A DNA stretch of 54,862 nucleotides from Sphaerospermopsis aphanizomenoides BCCUSP55. Lineage in GTDB: Bacteria; Cyanobacteriota; Cyanobacteriia; Cyanobacteriales; Nostocaceae. Below, one piece after another: positions 16,327 through 25,700 of this stretch. The number at the start of each line of letters is the position of its first letter. Position 1 is the first letter of the stretch. The position numbers were made by a program, and so were the translations under genes. Under the pieces are notes generated by a model. The model was not told where the DNA came from. It saw only the letters and a list, made by a program, of their open reading frames with translations, and searched no databases. The stretch spans positions 14,293 to 69,154 of the forward strand of contig NZ_LUFH02000024.1 in the NCBI RefSeq assembly GCF_001586785.1. The letters run 5' to 3'.

Positions 16327-17562
16327 ATGGAACATATTTCACAACTAGGGACACATATTAGGGAGAAAACTGCTAATCCAGATATCCTAGTTATCTCTCG
16401 CATATTTCAACCACAAGATGCCACCATTGGAGAATATGTGTATAATCGCTGTTTACAAGATCCAGAAAGGATAATTGTGTTGGCTGCTGGTTGTTTAGGA
16501 GATAAAATATTTGATAAATCTCAACAATTTCCTGTTTATCGTTGGCTGAATATTAGTTTTCTGGGTACTACATTATTAACCAGAATTTTACAGCCTCTAT
16601 TCAATCTTATTTGCTCCTTATTATTGGCAATAAAACTCTATTTCCGCTATCACTACCGTTATATTGAATGGTGTCATGGTTACGATTTTCCCGCCCTACT
16701 GCTACTCAGTTATATCTTACCAATTCGCTTTTTTATCTACCTCCACGGTAATGACTTAGTTAATAATGTACGTAATCCTTTATGGCGATCGCTATTTAAA
16801 ATTACCCTGAAACGTGCCGAAGGAATTGTTTGTAACAGTTCCTATATTCGAGAAACTTTAAGAAAAAACTTTCGCTTAGATACTCCAACTCATGTAATTA
16901 ACCCAGTAGTCAGACCAGAAAAATTTGGTACTCCCACTAGTCCCAGTCATCTTGATGATTTACGCAGCCGCTTACGTCAGGCTTACAACATTCCTGAAAC
17001 AGCAATTGTCATTCTTTCCGTGGGTAGATTAGTTCCACATAAAAGCTTTGACCGCATTATAGATAACATCCCTTTACTATTAACAATTGGTGTAGATGTT
17101 CATTACATAATTTGCGGTGTTGGGCTTTGTGAACAGCAACTTCAATCCCAAGCCAAACGCTTGCGGGTAGACCAACGGGTACACTTTGCAGGCCATGTAC
17201 CAGAACGAGAATTAGTCAGTTATTATGTCGCCTGTGACATTTTCGCCATGCTGACTTTGTGGGAAGACAAAGATAAAAGCATAGACAACTTTGGCATGGT
17301 TTACTTAGAAGCAGAATACTTTGGTAAACCCATAATTGCCTCTGGCTTAGGGAGTATTTTAGATGTAGTTCACCATGAAGAAAATGGCCTGTTGGTAAAT
17401 CCGGATTCTGGATATGCAGTTTTGCAAGCTTTCAAACGTTTGTGCCAAGACAAACAACTACGAGAAAAACTCGGCCGTCAAGGACAAGAATTTGCCAAAC
17501 GCAAAACCTATCATCGCTGGCTATATAATCCAGAATCTCGTTATTCTTGTTTATTAAATTAG
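16327..17562 (+). CDS. Glycosyltransferase family 4
   Basis: A 411-residue GT-B enzyme. The N-terminal region has ILVISRIFQPQDATIGEYVY, a hydrophobic stretch (about 80-105) and IYLHGNDLV. The C-terminal donor domain shows ILSVGRLVPHKSFDRIIDNI, HYIICGVG, and the GT4 signature DNFGMVYLEAEYFGKPIIAS. It is probably a retaining hexosyltransferase in exopolysaccharide or lipopolysaccharide assembly, possibly membrane-associated. It stands alone on the plus strand; heptamer repeats begin immediately behind its stop. Confidence 0.9.
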   Translation: MEHISQLGTHIREKTANPDILVISRIFQPQDATIGEYVYNRCLQDPERIIVLAAGCLGDKIFDKSQQFPVYRWLNISFLGTTLLTRILQPLFNLICSLLLAIKLYFRYHYRYIEWCHGYDFPALLLLSYILPIRFFIYLHGNDLVNNVRNPLWRSLFKITLKRAEGIVCNSSYIRETLRKNFRLDTPTHVINPVVRPEKFGTPTSPSHLDDLRSRLRQAYNIPETAIVILSVGRLVPHKSFDRIIDNIPLLLTIGVDVHYIICGVGLCEQQLQSQAKRLRVDQRVHFAGHVPERELVSYYVACDIFAMLTLWEDKDKSIDNFGMVYLEAEYFGKPIIASGLGSILDVVHHEENGLLVNPDSGYAVLQAFKRLCQDKQLREKLGRQGQEFAKRKTYHRWLYNPESRYSCLLN

Positions 17563-17563
17563 G

Positions 17564-17650
17564 TAATTGGTGATTGGTAATTAGTGATTGGTAATTGGTG
17601 AGAAAATTCTTTTCTTGCACCCTACACCCTACACCCTAAACCCTACACCC
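17564..17650. repeat. Two adjacent heptamer arrays (TAATTGG/TGATTGG and ACCCTAC)
   Basis: Five units of TAATTGG/TGATTGG (17564-17598) and, 20 bp later, four units of ACCCTAC/ACCCTAA (17619-17650) fill the space between the convergent GT4 and thiS genes. The second type also occurs, inverted, at 1-30. Confidence 0.9.
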
Positions 17651-17660
17651 CATTCCCTGA

Positions 17661-17873
17661 TTATCCTCCACCGACGATGGTGACAACTTCCAAGCGATCG
17701 CCATCTGCAATTTTAGTTTCTGACCAAAATTGACGGTGCAAAATTTCACCATTATATTCCACCGCTACCAACCGAGGATTAAAACCCAACTGTTGCAGTA
17801 ATTCAGGTAAAGACGTTTCAGGTACACAACTTTGTGTTTCCCCGTTGACTTGTAAAGTAATTTGATAATTCAT
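17661..17873 (-). CDS. thiS: Sulfur carrier protein ThiS
   Basis: A 70-residue ubiquitin-like protein with the beta-grasp pattern (ITLQVNGET...LLQQLGFNPRLVAVEYNGEIL) and the required C-terminal diglycine, here EVVTIVGGG. ThiS is adenylated by ThiF, thiocarboxylated on the terminal glycine, and gives sulfur to the thiazole synthase ThiG. It lies 71 bp downstream of thiE on the same strand, so thiE-thiS are probably co-transcribed. thiG and thiF are not in the window. Confidence 0.92.
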   Translation of the reverse strand: MNYQITLQVNGETQSCVPETSLPELLQQLGFNPRLVAVEYNGEILHRQFWSETKIADGDRLEVVTIVGGG

Positions 17874-17891
17874 AAATAAATCAATTCAAAA

Positions 17892-17912
17892 ATCCAAAAT
17901 CCAAAATTCAAA
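17892..17912. repeat. Short tandem heptamer repeat, ATCCAAA x3
   Basis: Three units (ATCCAAA, ATCCAAA, ATTCAAA) in the thiE-thiS spacer. They match the arrays at 75-116 and 2723-2750. Confidence 0.8.
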
Positions 17913-17944
17913 ACTTCTGCTTTCTGTCACCTGTCACCTTCTTC

Positions 17945-18988
17945 CTACTTCCGATGCAGTTGAGCAATAAAATATTGTGCAACTAAAGTAGGTTGTTCAG
18001 CTTGCATGAGCGATCGCACGACCGCCACTCTTTGTCCTCCAGCATCAATTACATCATTAATATTACTGGCATCAATTCCCCCAATCGCAAACCAAGGAAT
18101 GGGACAATTTTTCACTGCATAGCTGACATATTCCAAACCTGCTGCGGCTTTACCTGCTTTAGTTGGTGTTTCATAGACTGGACCAACACCAATATAATCT
18201 GCACCTTCTGTAATTGCCCCTTGCATTTCTTGGGGATTTGTGGTAGAGCGCCCGATTATCCGTTGTGAACCTAGTAACTGTCTAGCAACAGCAATTGGTA
18301 TATCCTGTTGTCCTAAATGCACACCATCGGCATTAACAGCCAAAGCCAAATCTACCCTGTCATTGATGATAAATAAAGCACCGTAATCGTGGCATAGCTG
18401 ACAGAGTTGCTTGGCTCTTTCCAGACGGATCAAATCATCAGCCGTTTTCTCCCGATACTGTACCAGGGTTAATCCACCTTTGAGAGCAGCTTCCACAGTT
18501 GCAAACAAATCTTCCACTGGCGATGTTACCAAATATAAACGCGATCGCCCCAGTAATTGATGGCGTTGATAACCCATCAAAGTGCTTTCCAGAGTATAAA
18601 TCTGATAGCGCATTTGCTTAAAAGCACTTCCCATATTTGGGTCATACAGTTTGCCATATTCTTCCAAGACCCTAAATGCTTCTTGGACACGGCAAAAATT
18701 AGCTTGTAACAAAGATGTGATATCAGCCCGTTTTTCCTCTTGGGGATGAGTTAAATCCGTACCAGTATCACCTGGAGTATCCCTTGCTGCCCTCATTTGT
18801 GGCGTGTGCCACCTACCTACCTCTTGACGCAGGTGCTTACAAGTTTCCGCCAAGGCGGCATCATTCAACCCAAACCGACACCATTCTTCAATCACTCGTA
18901 ACCCTTCACGAGCGCGGTCTAAATTAGCATCTAAAATGCGGTACACCACTTGTTGTATTTCTTGTCCTTGATGATGGGCTGTAACCAT
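17945..18988 (-). CDS. thiE: Thiamine phosphate synthase ThiE with N-terminal ThiD2 domain
   Basis: A 347-residue two-domain enzyme in the arrangement usual for cyanobacteria. Residues about 12-130 are a ThiD2-type domain (YRILDANLDRAREGLRVIEE, then QANFCRVQEAFRVLEEYGK). Residues about 145-345 are the TIM-barrel ThiE: LYLVTS, LVQYREKTA, LFIINDRVDLALAVNADGVH, LGQQD, IIGRST, and the phosphate-binding end YIGVGPVYETPTK and FAIGGI. It joins hydroxymethylpyrimidine pyrophosphate and thiazole phosphate to give thiamine phosphate. It is transcribed ahead of thiS. No TPP riboswitch was recognised in the leader. Confidence 0.95.
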   Translation of the reverse strand: MVTAHHQGQEIQQVVYRILDANLDRAREGLRVIEEWCRFGLNDAALAETCKHLRQEVGRWHTPQMRAARDTPGDTGTDLTHPQEEKRADITSLLQANFCRVQEAFRVLEEYGKLYDPNMGSAFKQMRYQIYTLESTLMGYQRHQLLGRSRLYLVTSPVEDLFATVEAALKGGLTLVQYREKTADDLIRLERAKQLCQLCHDYGALFIINDRVDLALAVNADGVHLGQQDIPIAVARQLLGSQRIIGRSTTNPQEMQGAITEGADYIGVGPVYETPTKAGKAAAGLEYVSYAVKNCPIPWFAIGGIDASNINDVIDAGGQRVAVVRSLMQAEQPTLVAQYFIAQLHRK

Positions 18989-19297
18989 TAAAACAACCCC
19001 ATTATGAGTTTAATTAAAATTGACATATAGCAATCCGGTCTTATTTAAGTTATGAACTTACTGATGGAGGCTGGGATTTGGGCATTAGGCGTTGAATTTG
19101 TTCACGTTTAATTGAGGATGGCTATAGTTAAAATTTACTAACTTATTTGTAGGAAACATAGCCAATTGGTCAACTTTACGGATAATATGATTGACATATT
19201 CAGTCTGAAAGTCCGAGAAAATTACTGATTGGTATGGTACTGGAGTTGTATATAGTTTATGCCTCTTCTTAGTTTTATTTCTAACCGTAAAGCAGAG
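18989..19297. other. 309-bp divergent promoter region
   Basis: The region lies between thiE (minus) and the beta-helix protein (plus). It is AT-rich, with TATAGCAATCC near 19026 and GGCTATAG near 19120, which vaguely recall the ends of the 84-91 bp repeats. No coding frame or strong hairpin is supported. Confidence 0.5.
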
Positions 19298-20968
19298 ATG
19301 CGATCGCAAAAACTCATTTTCTCAGAATTTAACAGACTGTCGGTGACACCAGCCCCAATTTTAAGATTGACCTTGGGTTTGGGGGTAGTGATTTCTGCCT
19401 TACTAAATACCAATATTAGTGGTGCCATTGCTCAAATTCCCATAACTCCTGCAAAAATAGTCCAGAGTGAGAGAATAATTTCTCAGGCAAACATCCTCTT
19501 TGTCAACCCAAGTATCGGCAATGACCAAGGCGGTAACGGTAGTGAAATCGCTCCCGTCAAGACAATTACCAAAGCCTTACAACTAGCACAAGCAAATACT
19601 TTAATTGTTCTTGCTCCCGGTACATACAGTCTGCAAACAGGTGAAGCATTCCCCATCATCCTCAAACCGAGCATAGCTATTCAAGGAGACCATCGCAACC
19701 AAGGCAGAAGCGTTAAAATTATTGGTGGTGGTGAATATCTTAGTCGCAGCTTTGGTCGTCAAAATGTGGCTATTGTCGGTGCAAACCAAGCCAGTTTAAG
19801 CGGAGTTACAGTCACCAACACTAACAACCGTGGTTATGGTTTATGGATTGAATCTACAAATCCCATAGTTCAGGAAAATACATTTACTGGCAATACCCAA
19901 GATGGCATTGCTACCACTGGTAATGCTACTCCCACAATTAGCAAAAATTATTTTCATCAAAATGGTGCGAATGGCATAACTGTTTCGGGTGAATCCCGTC
20001 CCGATATTCGGGAAAATGTCTTTCAAAACACAGGTTTTGCTATTAATGTTGCCCAAAATGCTGCCCCCGTAATTGTCGGTAATCAAATTACTAACAACAG
20101 ATCAGGAATTGTAGTCCAAGCAAATACCAGCCCAATTTTGCGAAATAATGTCATTCAAAGCAGCAAAGAAGATGGTTTAGTTGTCATTGCCCAAGCCACA
20201 CCAGATTTAGGCACAATCAGCGAACCAGGAGGCAACAAATTTTGGAATAACGGTCGTTATGATATTAACGCCAAAGCTGCCAAGCAGGTGATTTTTGCAG
20301 GTGGTAATAATCTATCTAAAAATCGCATTATCGGTAATGTAGATATTAACGCCACAAGAGCCACAATTGTTAGCAATTCTGCACCTAATTCTGTCTATGC
20401 ACAGGAAATACCCACAGGAAGAGAAATGGTTTTTGCTGCTCCCAGCATCCCCAAAACTTTCAACCAGTCTACTGTAATTTTATCCAAGCGTAGCAATCCT
20501 CCGGAAAACAATCCCATACCTAAAATAACCCCAACTAATCTGCAAAATTCTTTGCCCATAACTAATTTTCAAAGCAATACACCACAATTAAATTATGTGC
20601 GAATTGAACCAGCAGTAATTCAACCAACAGCGTTTGAATCAGAAGTAGCCGAATCAGGAGTAATTGAATTTGTTGCCCCTCAAGCATCTATTTCTTCACC
20701 CAGAAATGCAGGTAATTCAGGTGTAGTTCTGGCATCCACACCCTATGCAACCACTCCTCAAAGTTCACGTTACCGTGTAGTTGTACCAGTCACCAATAAC
20801 CAACAACGGGAAATAGTTCTTTCTGTAGTTCCTGATGCTTTTCCCAAAGTTTCACAAGGTCGCACTGTCATGCAAGTAGGAGCTTTTAGCACTCAAGAAA
20901 ACGCCCGCGAAATGGTGCAAATCTTTAATAGCAGGGGTTTAATAGCCATCATTGAGCGATTGAATTAA
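19298..20968 (+). CDS. Exported DUF1565 parallel beta-helix protein with C-terminal SPOR domain
   Basis: A 556-residue exported protein. The N-terminus has a signal-type hydrophobic segment ending ISGAIAQ. Residues about 65-125 match DUF1565 (FVNPSIGNDQGGNGSEIAPV, APGTYSLQTGEAFPI). Residues about 150-340 are right-handed beta-helix repeats of the N-x-I/F-x3-G-I type (NTFTGNTQDGIATTGNATPT, QITNNRSGIVVQA). After a Pro/Asn-rich linker, the last 35-40 residues (VMQVGAFSTQENAREMVQIF) are a SPOR domain, which binds denuded peptidoglycan. It is predicted to be periplasmic or envelope-bound with a carbohydrate-binding or modifying helix. ATG 19298 is preferred over 19259 because the signal sequence follows it. 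Confidence 0.85.
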   Translation: MRSQKLIFSEFNRLSVTPAPILRLTLGLGVVISALLNTNISGAIAQIPITPAKIVQSERIISQANILFVNPSIGNDQGGNGSEIAPVKTITKALQLAQANTLIVLAPGTYSLQTGEAFPIILKPSIAIQGDHRNQGRSVKIIGGGEYLSRSFGRQNVAIVGANQASLSGVTVTNTNNRGYGLWIESTNPIVQENTFTGNTQDGIATTGNATPTISKNYFHQNGANGITVSGESRPDIRENVFQNTGFAINVAQNAAPVIVGNQITNNRSGIVVQANTSPILRNNVIQSSKEDGLVVIAQATPDLGTISEPGGNKFWNNGRYDINAKAAKQVIFAGGNNLSKNRIIGNVDINATRATIVSNSAPNSVYAQEIPTGREMVFAAPSIPKTFNQSTVILSKRSNPPENNPIPKITPTNLQNSLPITNFQSNTPQLNYVRIEPAVIQPTAFESEVAESGVIEFVAPQASISSPRNAGNSGVVLASTPYATTPQSSRYRVVVPVTNNQQREIVLSVVPDAFPKVSQGRTVMQVGAFSTQENAREMVQIFNSRGLIAIIERLN

Positions 20969-21018
20969 TTCGTCAACGGCTTTTTCTTCCCTACACTCCA
21001 CACCCCAGTCCGAAGAGG

Positions 21019-22059
21019 ATGCCCACCCCACAAGAGTTAGACTTATTTAAGTTATACAGTTTAAATGCGGAACAGCTTATGCAAACTAGTCAATTACTCT
21101 CTCTACCCACTATGGGATGTGGAACTTGGGCTTGGGGAAATCAACTCCTGTGGGGATACAATGAAAGCATGGATGACCAATTACAACAGGTGTTTAACCT
21201 CTGTGTAAATAACGGTGTCACCTTGTTTGATACAGGAGATTCCTATGGTACAGGAAGATTAAATGGACGCAGTGAGTCACTTTTAGGCAAGTTCGCTAAA
21301 GAATATCAAGGGTTAAATCAAGAAAATATTTGTATTGCGACAAAATTAGCAGCTTATCCTTGGAGATGGACAAGAAAATCAATTATTTCTGCTTGTAATG
21401 CTTCCGCAAAAAGATTAGGTAAAAACGTTGATTTGGTGCAGATGCACTGGTCAACTGCGAATTATGCACCTTGGCAAGAAGTAGGTTTATTAGATGGTTT
21501 AGCTGATTTATATGAACAAGGTTTAGTTAAAGGTGTAGGATTATCTAATTACGGGACAAAACGACTTTTATGGGTGCATAAAAGATTTCAGGAAAGGGGA
21601 ATACCGATTAAAACTTTGCAGGTGCAATATTCTTTATTATCTACCTATCCAGTGACGGAATTAGGTTTAAAAGATGTATGTGATGATTTGGGAATTAAAT
21701 TAATTGCCTATAGTCCCTTAGCATTGGGTTTATTAACAGGGAAGTTTGCCGAAAATGGCAAGTTTCCCAAAGGTGTGAGAGGAATTTTATTTAGACAAAT
21801 ATTACCAGGCATTCAAGGTGTTTTAGGAACTTTGCGAGAAATAGCAAATACGCGAAATAAAACCATGTCTCAAGTTGCTATTAATTGGTGTATTTGTAAA
21901 GGTGCAATTCCTATTCCTGGTGCTAAAAATCTGGAACAAGCACAACAGAATCTTGGTGCTTTGGGTTGGTTTTTGAGTGATTCAGAAGTTGCAGAGTTGG
22001 ATAGTGCTGCTGCTAAGTCTGAGAAGAAAATGGTGCAGAATATTTTTCAGACAAGGTGA
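21019..22059 (+). CDS. Aldo/keto reductase
   Basis: A 346-residue TIM-barrel oxidoreductase using NADPH. AKR catalytic residues are in place: Asp and Tyr in LFDTGDSYG, Lys in CIATKLAAYPWR, His in VQMHWST. NADP-binding elements are IAYSPLALGLLTG and AIPIPGAKNLEQAQQNLGAL near the C-terminus. The substrate is unknown; relatives include pyridoxal reductase-like and general aldehyde reductases. It starts at ATG 21019, with an AGAGGA-like ribosome binding site upstream, 50 bp behind the SPOR protein, and may share its transcript. Confidence 0.92.
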   Translation: MPTPQELDLFKLYSLNAEQLMQTSQLLSLPTMGCGTWAWGNQLLWGYNESMDDQLQQVFNLCVNNGVTLFDTGDSYGTGRLNGRSESLLGKFAKEYQGLNQENICIATKLAAYPWRWTRKSIISACNASAKRLGKNVDLVQMHWSTANYAPWQEVGLLDGLADLYEQGLVKGVGLSNYGTKRLLWVHKRFQERGIPIKTLQVQYSLLSTYPVTELGLKDVCDDLGIKLIAYSPLALGLLTGKFAENGKFPKGVRGILFRQILPGIQGVLGTLREIANTRNKTMSQVAINWCICKGAIPIPGAKNLEQAQQNLGALGWFLSDSEVAELDSAAAKSEKKMVQNIFQTR

Positions 22060-22122
22060 GCATGATATACAAATAAATTTACAAAACATTACAATTCTAA
22101 CCCGTAATTCCTTACTCAAGCA

Positions 22123-23126
22123 GTGAAGATTCATGATGAGAGCTTTTTTAGGCATCTACATCATGAATCAAAGTATAAAGCTACATCACTAGGATACAAA
22201 AGCATAATTATTATCCTCATAATCCAATTCGGGTTAAATGTATTGATGCGATTTGTACCAATTCCTGTTTGTAGAATACCTGGTGTTGATATTTTTCTAA
22301 ATTTTCCCTTATTATATATTTTTCTGATATCTTAAAACTACTAGGCTTATTACTGGCATTATTACTCGTTCCTGCTATAATTATCATGCAAGGAATGATG
22401 GCTATAGTAGGACCAGCAATATTTGATTCATATAGATTTATCACAATAATTTTATTTGCAGCTATTTACCCATTTCATGTATACAGTAATCTCATTCAAA
22501 GGTGTAACCATCCTTTATTAATCTGTACAGTAGTTGCAATATTGCCAATAATTATTGACTTATCATTAAATTCTGATCTTGTCAAATTTCAGGTTCTATT
22601 AACATCGTTATTCGGCATAGCAATTATTTGGGGTTTATATATAATAGGTTTATGCTCTAAGCCTCCCATCAAGTTGCTGAAAAATATTAATTATTATCAT
22701 ACCTTGGCAAAACAAAAATTTCCTGCTACATATCAGCGAAATTTTGTACAACTCATAGTATTAAGTGGTTTAGCTAATTTATTATTTTTAGTTCATGCTT
22801 ATTTAATTAATCCTCGTGTAGAGACTTTTGCATTATTTAAACCGAATTTTGAGCGAGTGATTAATTTAATTAAGGATAATAAAATAGATAGAAGTCTTCC
22901 TTGTGAATATGGATATTTCAGTAATCATGAAAATAATAATGTGAACATAAGTCGCAAAAATAGTGATTTAGTTGTTAGGTTTCCAATTTTTAATATTGGA
23001 TTTGGGGATGGTTTAGTAGTTATAGTTTATCGCAGTAATAAAGTAGATTGTGAACACGAAAAAAGAGAAAATAAATGTGAAGGTTTTCAACCTTTAGCTG
23101 ATTCATGGTATTGGGAAGTTTATTAG
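22123..23126 (+). pseudogene. Integral membrane protein, paralogue of the next gene, broken by a frameshift
   Basis: Two frames together match the intact neighbour at 23193. The first (GTG 22123 to stop 22335) has the N-terminal helix with ILIIQFGLNVLMRFVPIPVC. The second resumes around 22323 in the frame one base back (SDILKLLGLLLALLLV, then PAIFDSYRFITI) and runs to 23126 with the shared C-terminus FNIGFGDGLVVIVYRS and DSWYWEVY. One missing base in the T run at 22319-22323 would explain the break. Compared with the neighbour, about 28 residues after the first helix pair are also absent. The second part could still be translated from ATG 22386. Function unknown; a sequencing error is possible. 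Confidence 0.65.
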
Positions 23127-23192
23127 TGAAGTCTATTGAAAATTTATGCTAGTTTAAAAACCGGATAGATATTATTGAGGAAGACAAACATC

Positions 23193-24272
23193 ATGCAAAC
23201 ATTATTAGGTTTTCGATCTAAACTTACTAGCTGGCTGTATCCCAGTATGATAATTTTATTAATTATTCAATCAGGATTAAATATTGCCAGACGTTTTATC
23301 CCAATTCCTGTATGTAAAGAAGATATGTTAGGGAATTTTATCTCTTTTCCCTCTTTACTTATTTTACTGTTATTACTGTATAGATGGCCTATTGACATTG
23401 GGAAGAAATTTAAAAATAAACCGATTATCAACGTGCCTATATTATCAAAATATCAAAAAGAAGTACTTGATATATTTGTAGCTATCATGGTACTTCTATT
23501 CCCATTCATATTTATGATGTCAGGTCTTGCGCCTGAAATCTATGATACATATCGTTTATTTGTATTCAGTTCATTTTTTCTGCTGCTACCTTTACACATT
23601 CACAGTCATTTGGCATATAAACATAATTATCCTCATATAATTGGCATTGGGATCGGGATTATACCTATAATTATCATATTTTTCTTTATTCCTTTCTTGT
23701 CACTTTTTTTCAAATCAAGTATTATTCAATTGATATTTGCTATCCTGATTTGGTTAAGTTACTTCCTCTCTTTTGTACCTAAAAATAAAATATTTTTTTT
23801 AGATTTAATTAATAATTATAATCCTTTTACATGGCAGTTAATTTCTGCTGAATATAGAAATAAGGCACTAAGCTTAATAGTAATTAGTTTCTTGGCTGGG
23901 GTGGCGTTTTTCACCCATGCTTATTTAATTGTGCCACGAATAGAAAATTTTAGTATATATAAAAATGCCTTTAATGATGTGGTAGAAATGGTGAAAAACA
24001 ATCAGTTAGAAGTTTTGAGTGATACACAGTTTAAAATTCCATGCCAATATAATTACTTAAATAGATTTTCATCTGTAAGAGTAGATAGAAAAGATGGCTT
24101 AACTGTTCAGTTTCGTATTTTCACTATTGGGTTTGGTGATGGTTATACATCCTTTGTATATCGAAGCAAACCTTTGGATTACAAGCAAGTTAATGCTACT
24201 ACTTATCATGCTACTTATGTAGATTTTAAATCGTTGGGTGATTCATGGTATTGGGAAGTATGGATTTGGTAA
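23193..24272 (+). CDS. Integral membrane protein of unknown function (intact paralogue)
   Basis: A 359-residue protein, not recognised. It has about six hydrophobic segments in the first 250 residues (for example YPSMIILLIIQSGLNIARRF, SFPSLLILLLLLY, LIVISFLAGVAFFTHAYL), then a soluble C-terminal domain of about 110 residues with conserved CQYNYLNRF, IFTIGFGDGYTSFVYRS and the end motif GDSWYWEVWIW. The frame opens at TTG 23175, but ATG 23193 is preferred, with GAGGA about ten bases before it. It is a tandem duplicate of the frameshifted gene upstream (gap about 66 bp). The shared C-terminal domain is the best handle for a family search. Confidence 0.75.
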   Translation: MQTLLGFRSKLTSWLYPSMIILLIIQSGLNIARRFIPIPVCKEDMLGNFISFPSLLILLLLLYRWPIDIGKKFKNKPIINVPILSKYQKEVLDIFVAIMVLLFPFIFMMSGLAPEIYDTYRLFVFSSFFLLLPLHIHSHLAYKHNYPHIIGIGIGIIPIIIIFFFIPFLSLFFKSSIIQLIFAILIWLSYFLSFVPKNKIFFLDLINNYNPFTWQLISAEYRNKALSLIVISFLAGVAFFTHAYLIVPRIENFSIYKNAFNDVVEMVKNNQLEVLSDTQFKIPCQYNYLNRFSSVRVDRKDGLTVQFRIFTIGFGDGYTSFVYRSKPLDYKQVNATTYHATYVDFKSLGDSWYWEVWIW

Positions 24273-24375
24273 GGAATTTTGTATTATTCAGAGAATATAG
24301 TTGAACACCTCCATAATTTGCTAAACTCCAAAATCGGGAAAGATTAGAGTATTGGTTATTAGGAGCGATCGCACT

Positions 24376-25602
24376 GTGACTCAAGGTGAAGGTACAATCA
24401 ATGTAGAAAACGTCAATCCCCAGGACTATACATGGAAGTTCTGGCCTGTTGTCCCCCTTTATCCCTACGGTAAACGTCGCACTATCCGTAAAGAAGTAGT
24501 TAAAGATACTATCTGGACTTTTGACCAGATGCAGGGAGTTTTCTCTGTGGTTGTGCCGATTCGCATGACGGTGGTAAAGTTAGAAAATGGCGGTTTGCTG
24601 GTTTATGCACCTGTCGCACCAACTAAAGAATGTATCCGGTTAGTAAATGAATTGGTAGCAAAACACGGTGAAGTTAAGTATATTATTTTGCCAACTATCT
24701 CAGGAATAGAACATAAGGTTTTTGTTGGACCCTTTGCGCGATGCTTCCCTAATGCACAGGTATTTGTTACACCTGGACAATGGAGTTTTCCCGTAAATTT
24801 ACCTTTGAGTTGGTTGGGTTTACCAGGAAACCGCACGCAGGTATTACCGCAAGACAGTCAAAAAACGCCTTTTGCAGATGAGTTTGATTATGCTATTCTT
24901 GGTCCGATTGATTTAGGACCTGGTAAGTTTGCAGAGGTGGCATTTTTCCACAAGCGATCGCACACTCTCTTACTTACAGATACCATAGTTTCAGTACCTT
25001 CAGAACCACCAGCGATCGTCCAACTTGATCCTTTCCCCTTGCTGTACCACGCCAAAGATAAGGCTTATGATATCGTAGCCGATACAGCAGAAACCCGTCG
25101 CAAAGGATGGCAACGTATAACTTTATTTGCTTTTTACTTTCAGCCCAGTGTGGTAGACGTACCCCCGTGGAAAGATGTATTTACCGATGCCTGGAAAGCG
25201 CCAGAACGCAGCCTAAAAACATATTTCGGCTTTTTCCCCTTCCAATGGCGACAAGGCTGGGAAAGGTCTTATGAGGCGTTACAAGGAAATGGACGGATAT
25301 TTGTAGCGCCGGTTTTACAGAGTTTAATATTAAATCGCGCACCGCAGGAAACAATAAATTGGGCTAATAAAGTTGCACAATGGGATTTTCAATGGATAAT
25401 TCCCTGTCATTTTGATGCACCAATTAAAGCCGAACCGCAGCAATTTAGAAAGGCGTTTTCTTTTTTGGAAAAATATCCCAGTGGGGGTTTAGTTAATAGT
25501 AATAGTTATCCTTTACCGGAGGATGATTTTCAGGTTTTAAGAGATATTGATCAGGGGTTGAATAGGTTTGGTATTGTGCCACCTGCGCGGGAGAGGGTGT
25601 AA
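24376..25602 (+). CDS. DUF4336 domain protein (metallo-beta-lactamase-like fold)
   Basis: A 408-residue protein of the DUF4336 family found in cyanobacteria and plants. Visible features are WPVVPLYPYGKRRTIRKE and IWTFDQMQGV at the start, PIRMTVVKLENGGLLVYAPV resembling the first strands of an MBL fold, IILPTISGIEHKVF where hydrolases would have HxHxDH (here degenerate), and WIIPCHFDAPI near the end. Metal-dependent hydrolysis is uncertain because the zinc motif is not intact. The open frame starts at TTG 24352; GTG 24376 is chosen since AGGAG lies ten bases before it. A HIP1-like GCGATCGC sits between the ribosome binding site and the start. Confidence 0.8.
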   Translation: MTQGEGTINVENVNPQDYTWKFWPVVPLYPYGKRRTIRKEVVKDTIWTFDQMQGVFSVVVPIRMTVVKLENGGLLVYAPVAPTKECIRLVNELVAKHGEVKYIILPTISGIEHKVFVGPFARCFPNAQVFVTPGQWSFPVNLPLSWLGLPGNRTQVLPQDSQKTPFADEFDYAILGPIDLGPGKFAEVAFFHKRSHTLLLTDTIVSVPSEPPAIVQLDPFPLLYHAKDKAYDIVADTAETRRKGWQRITLFAFYFQPSVVDVPPWKDVFTDAWKAPERSLKTYFGFFPFQWRQGWERSYEALQGNGRIFVAPVLQSLILNRAPQETINWANKVAQWDFQWIIPCHFDAPIKAEPQQFRKAFSFLEKYPSGGLVNSNSYPLPEDDFQVLRDIDQGLNRFGIVPPARERV

Positions 25603-25700
25603 AATTAAGTATTGTTTAAATCCAAAAAATACTACTCAATAGTATATGTATAATATATCATATTGGGCTAACTATACATAATTTCGTATATTGTAATATT

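Noticed and set aside
22315-22335. Programmed -1 frameshift in the first membrane paralogue
   Set aside because: The T run is present, but in the reading frame it does not form a canonical X-XXY-YYZ slippery heptamer, and the intact neighbour needs no shift. Mutation or a read error is simpler.
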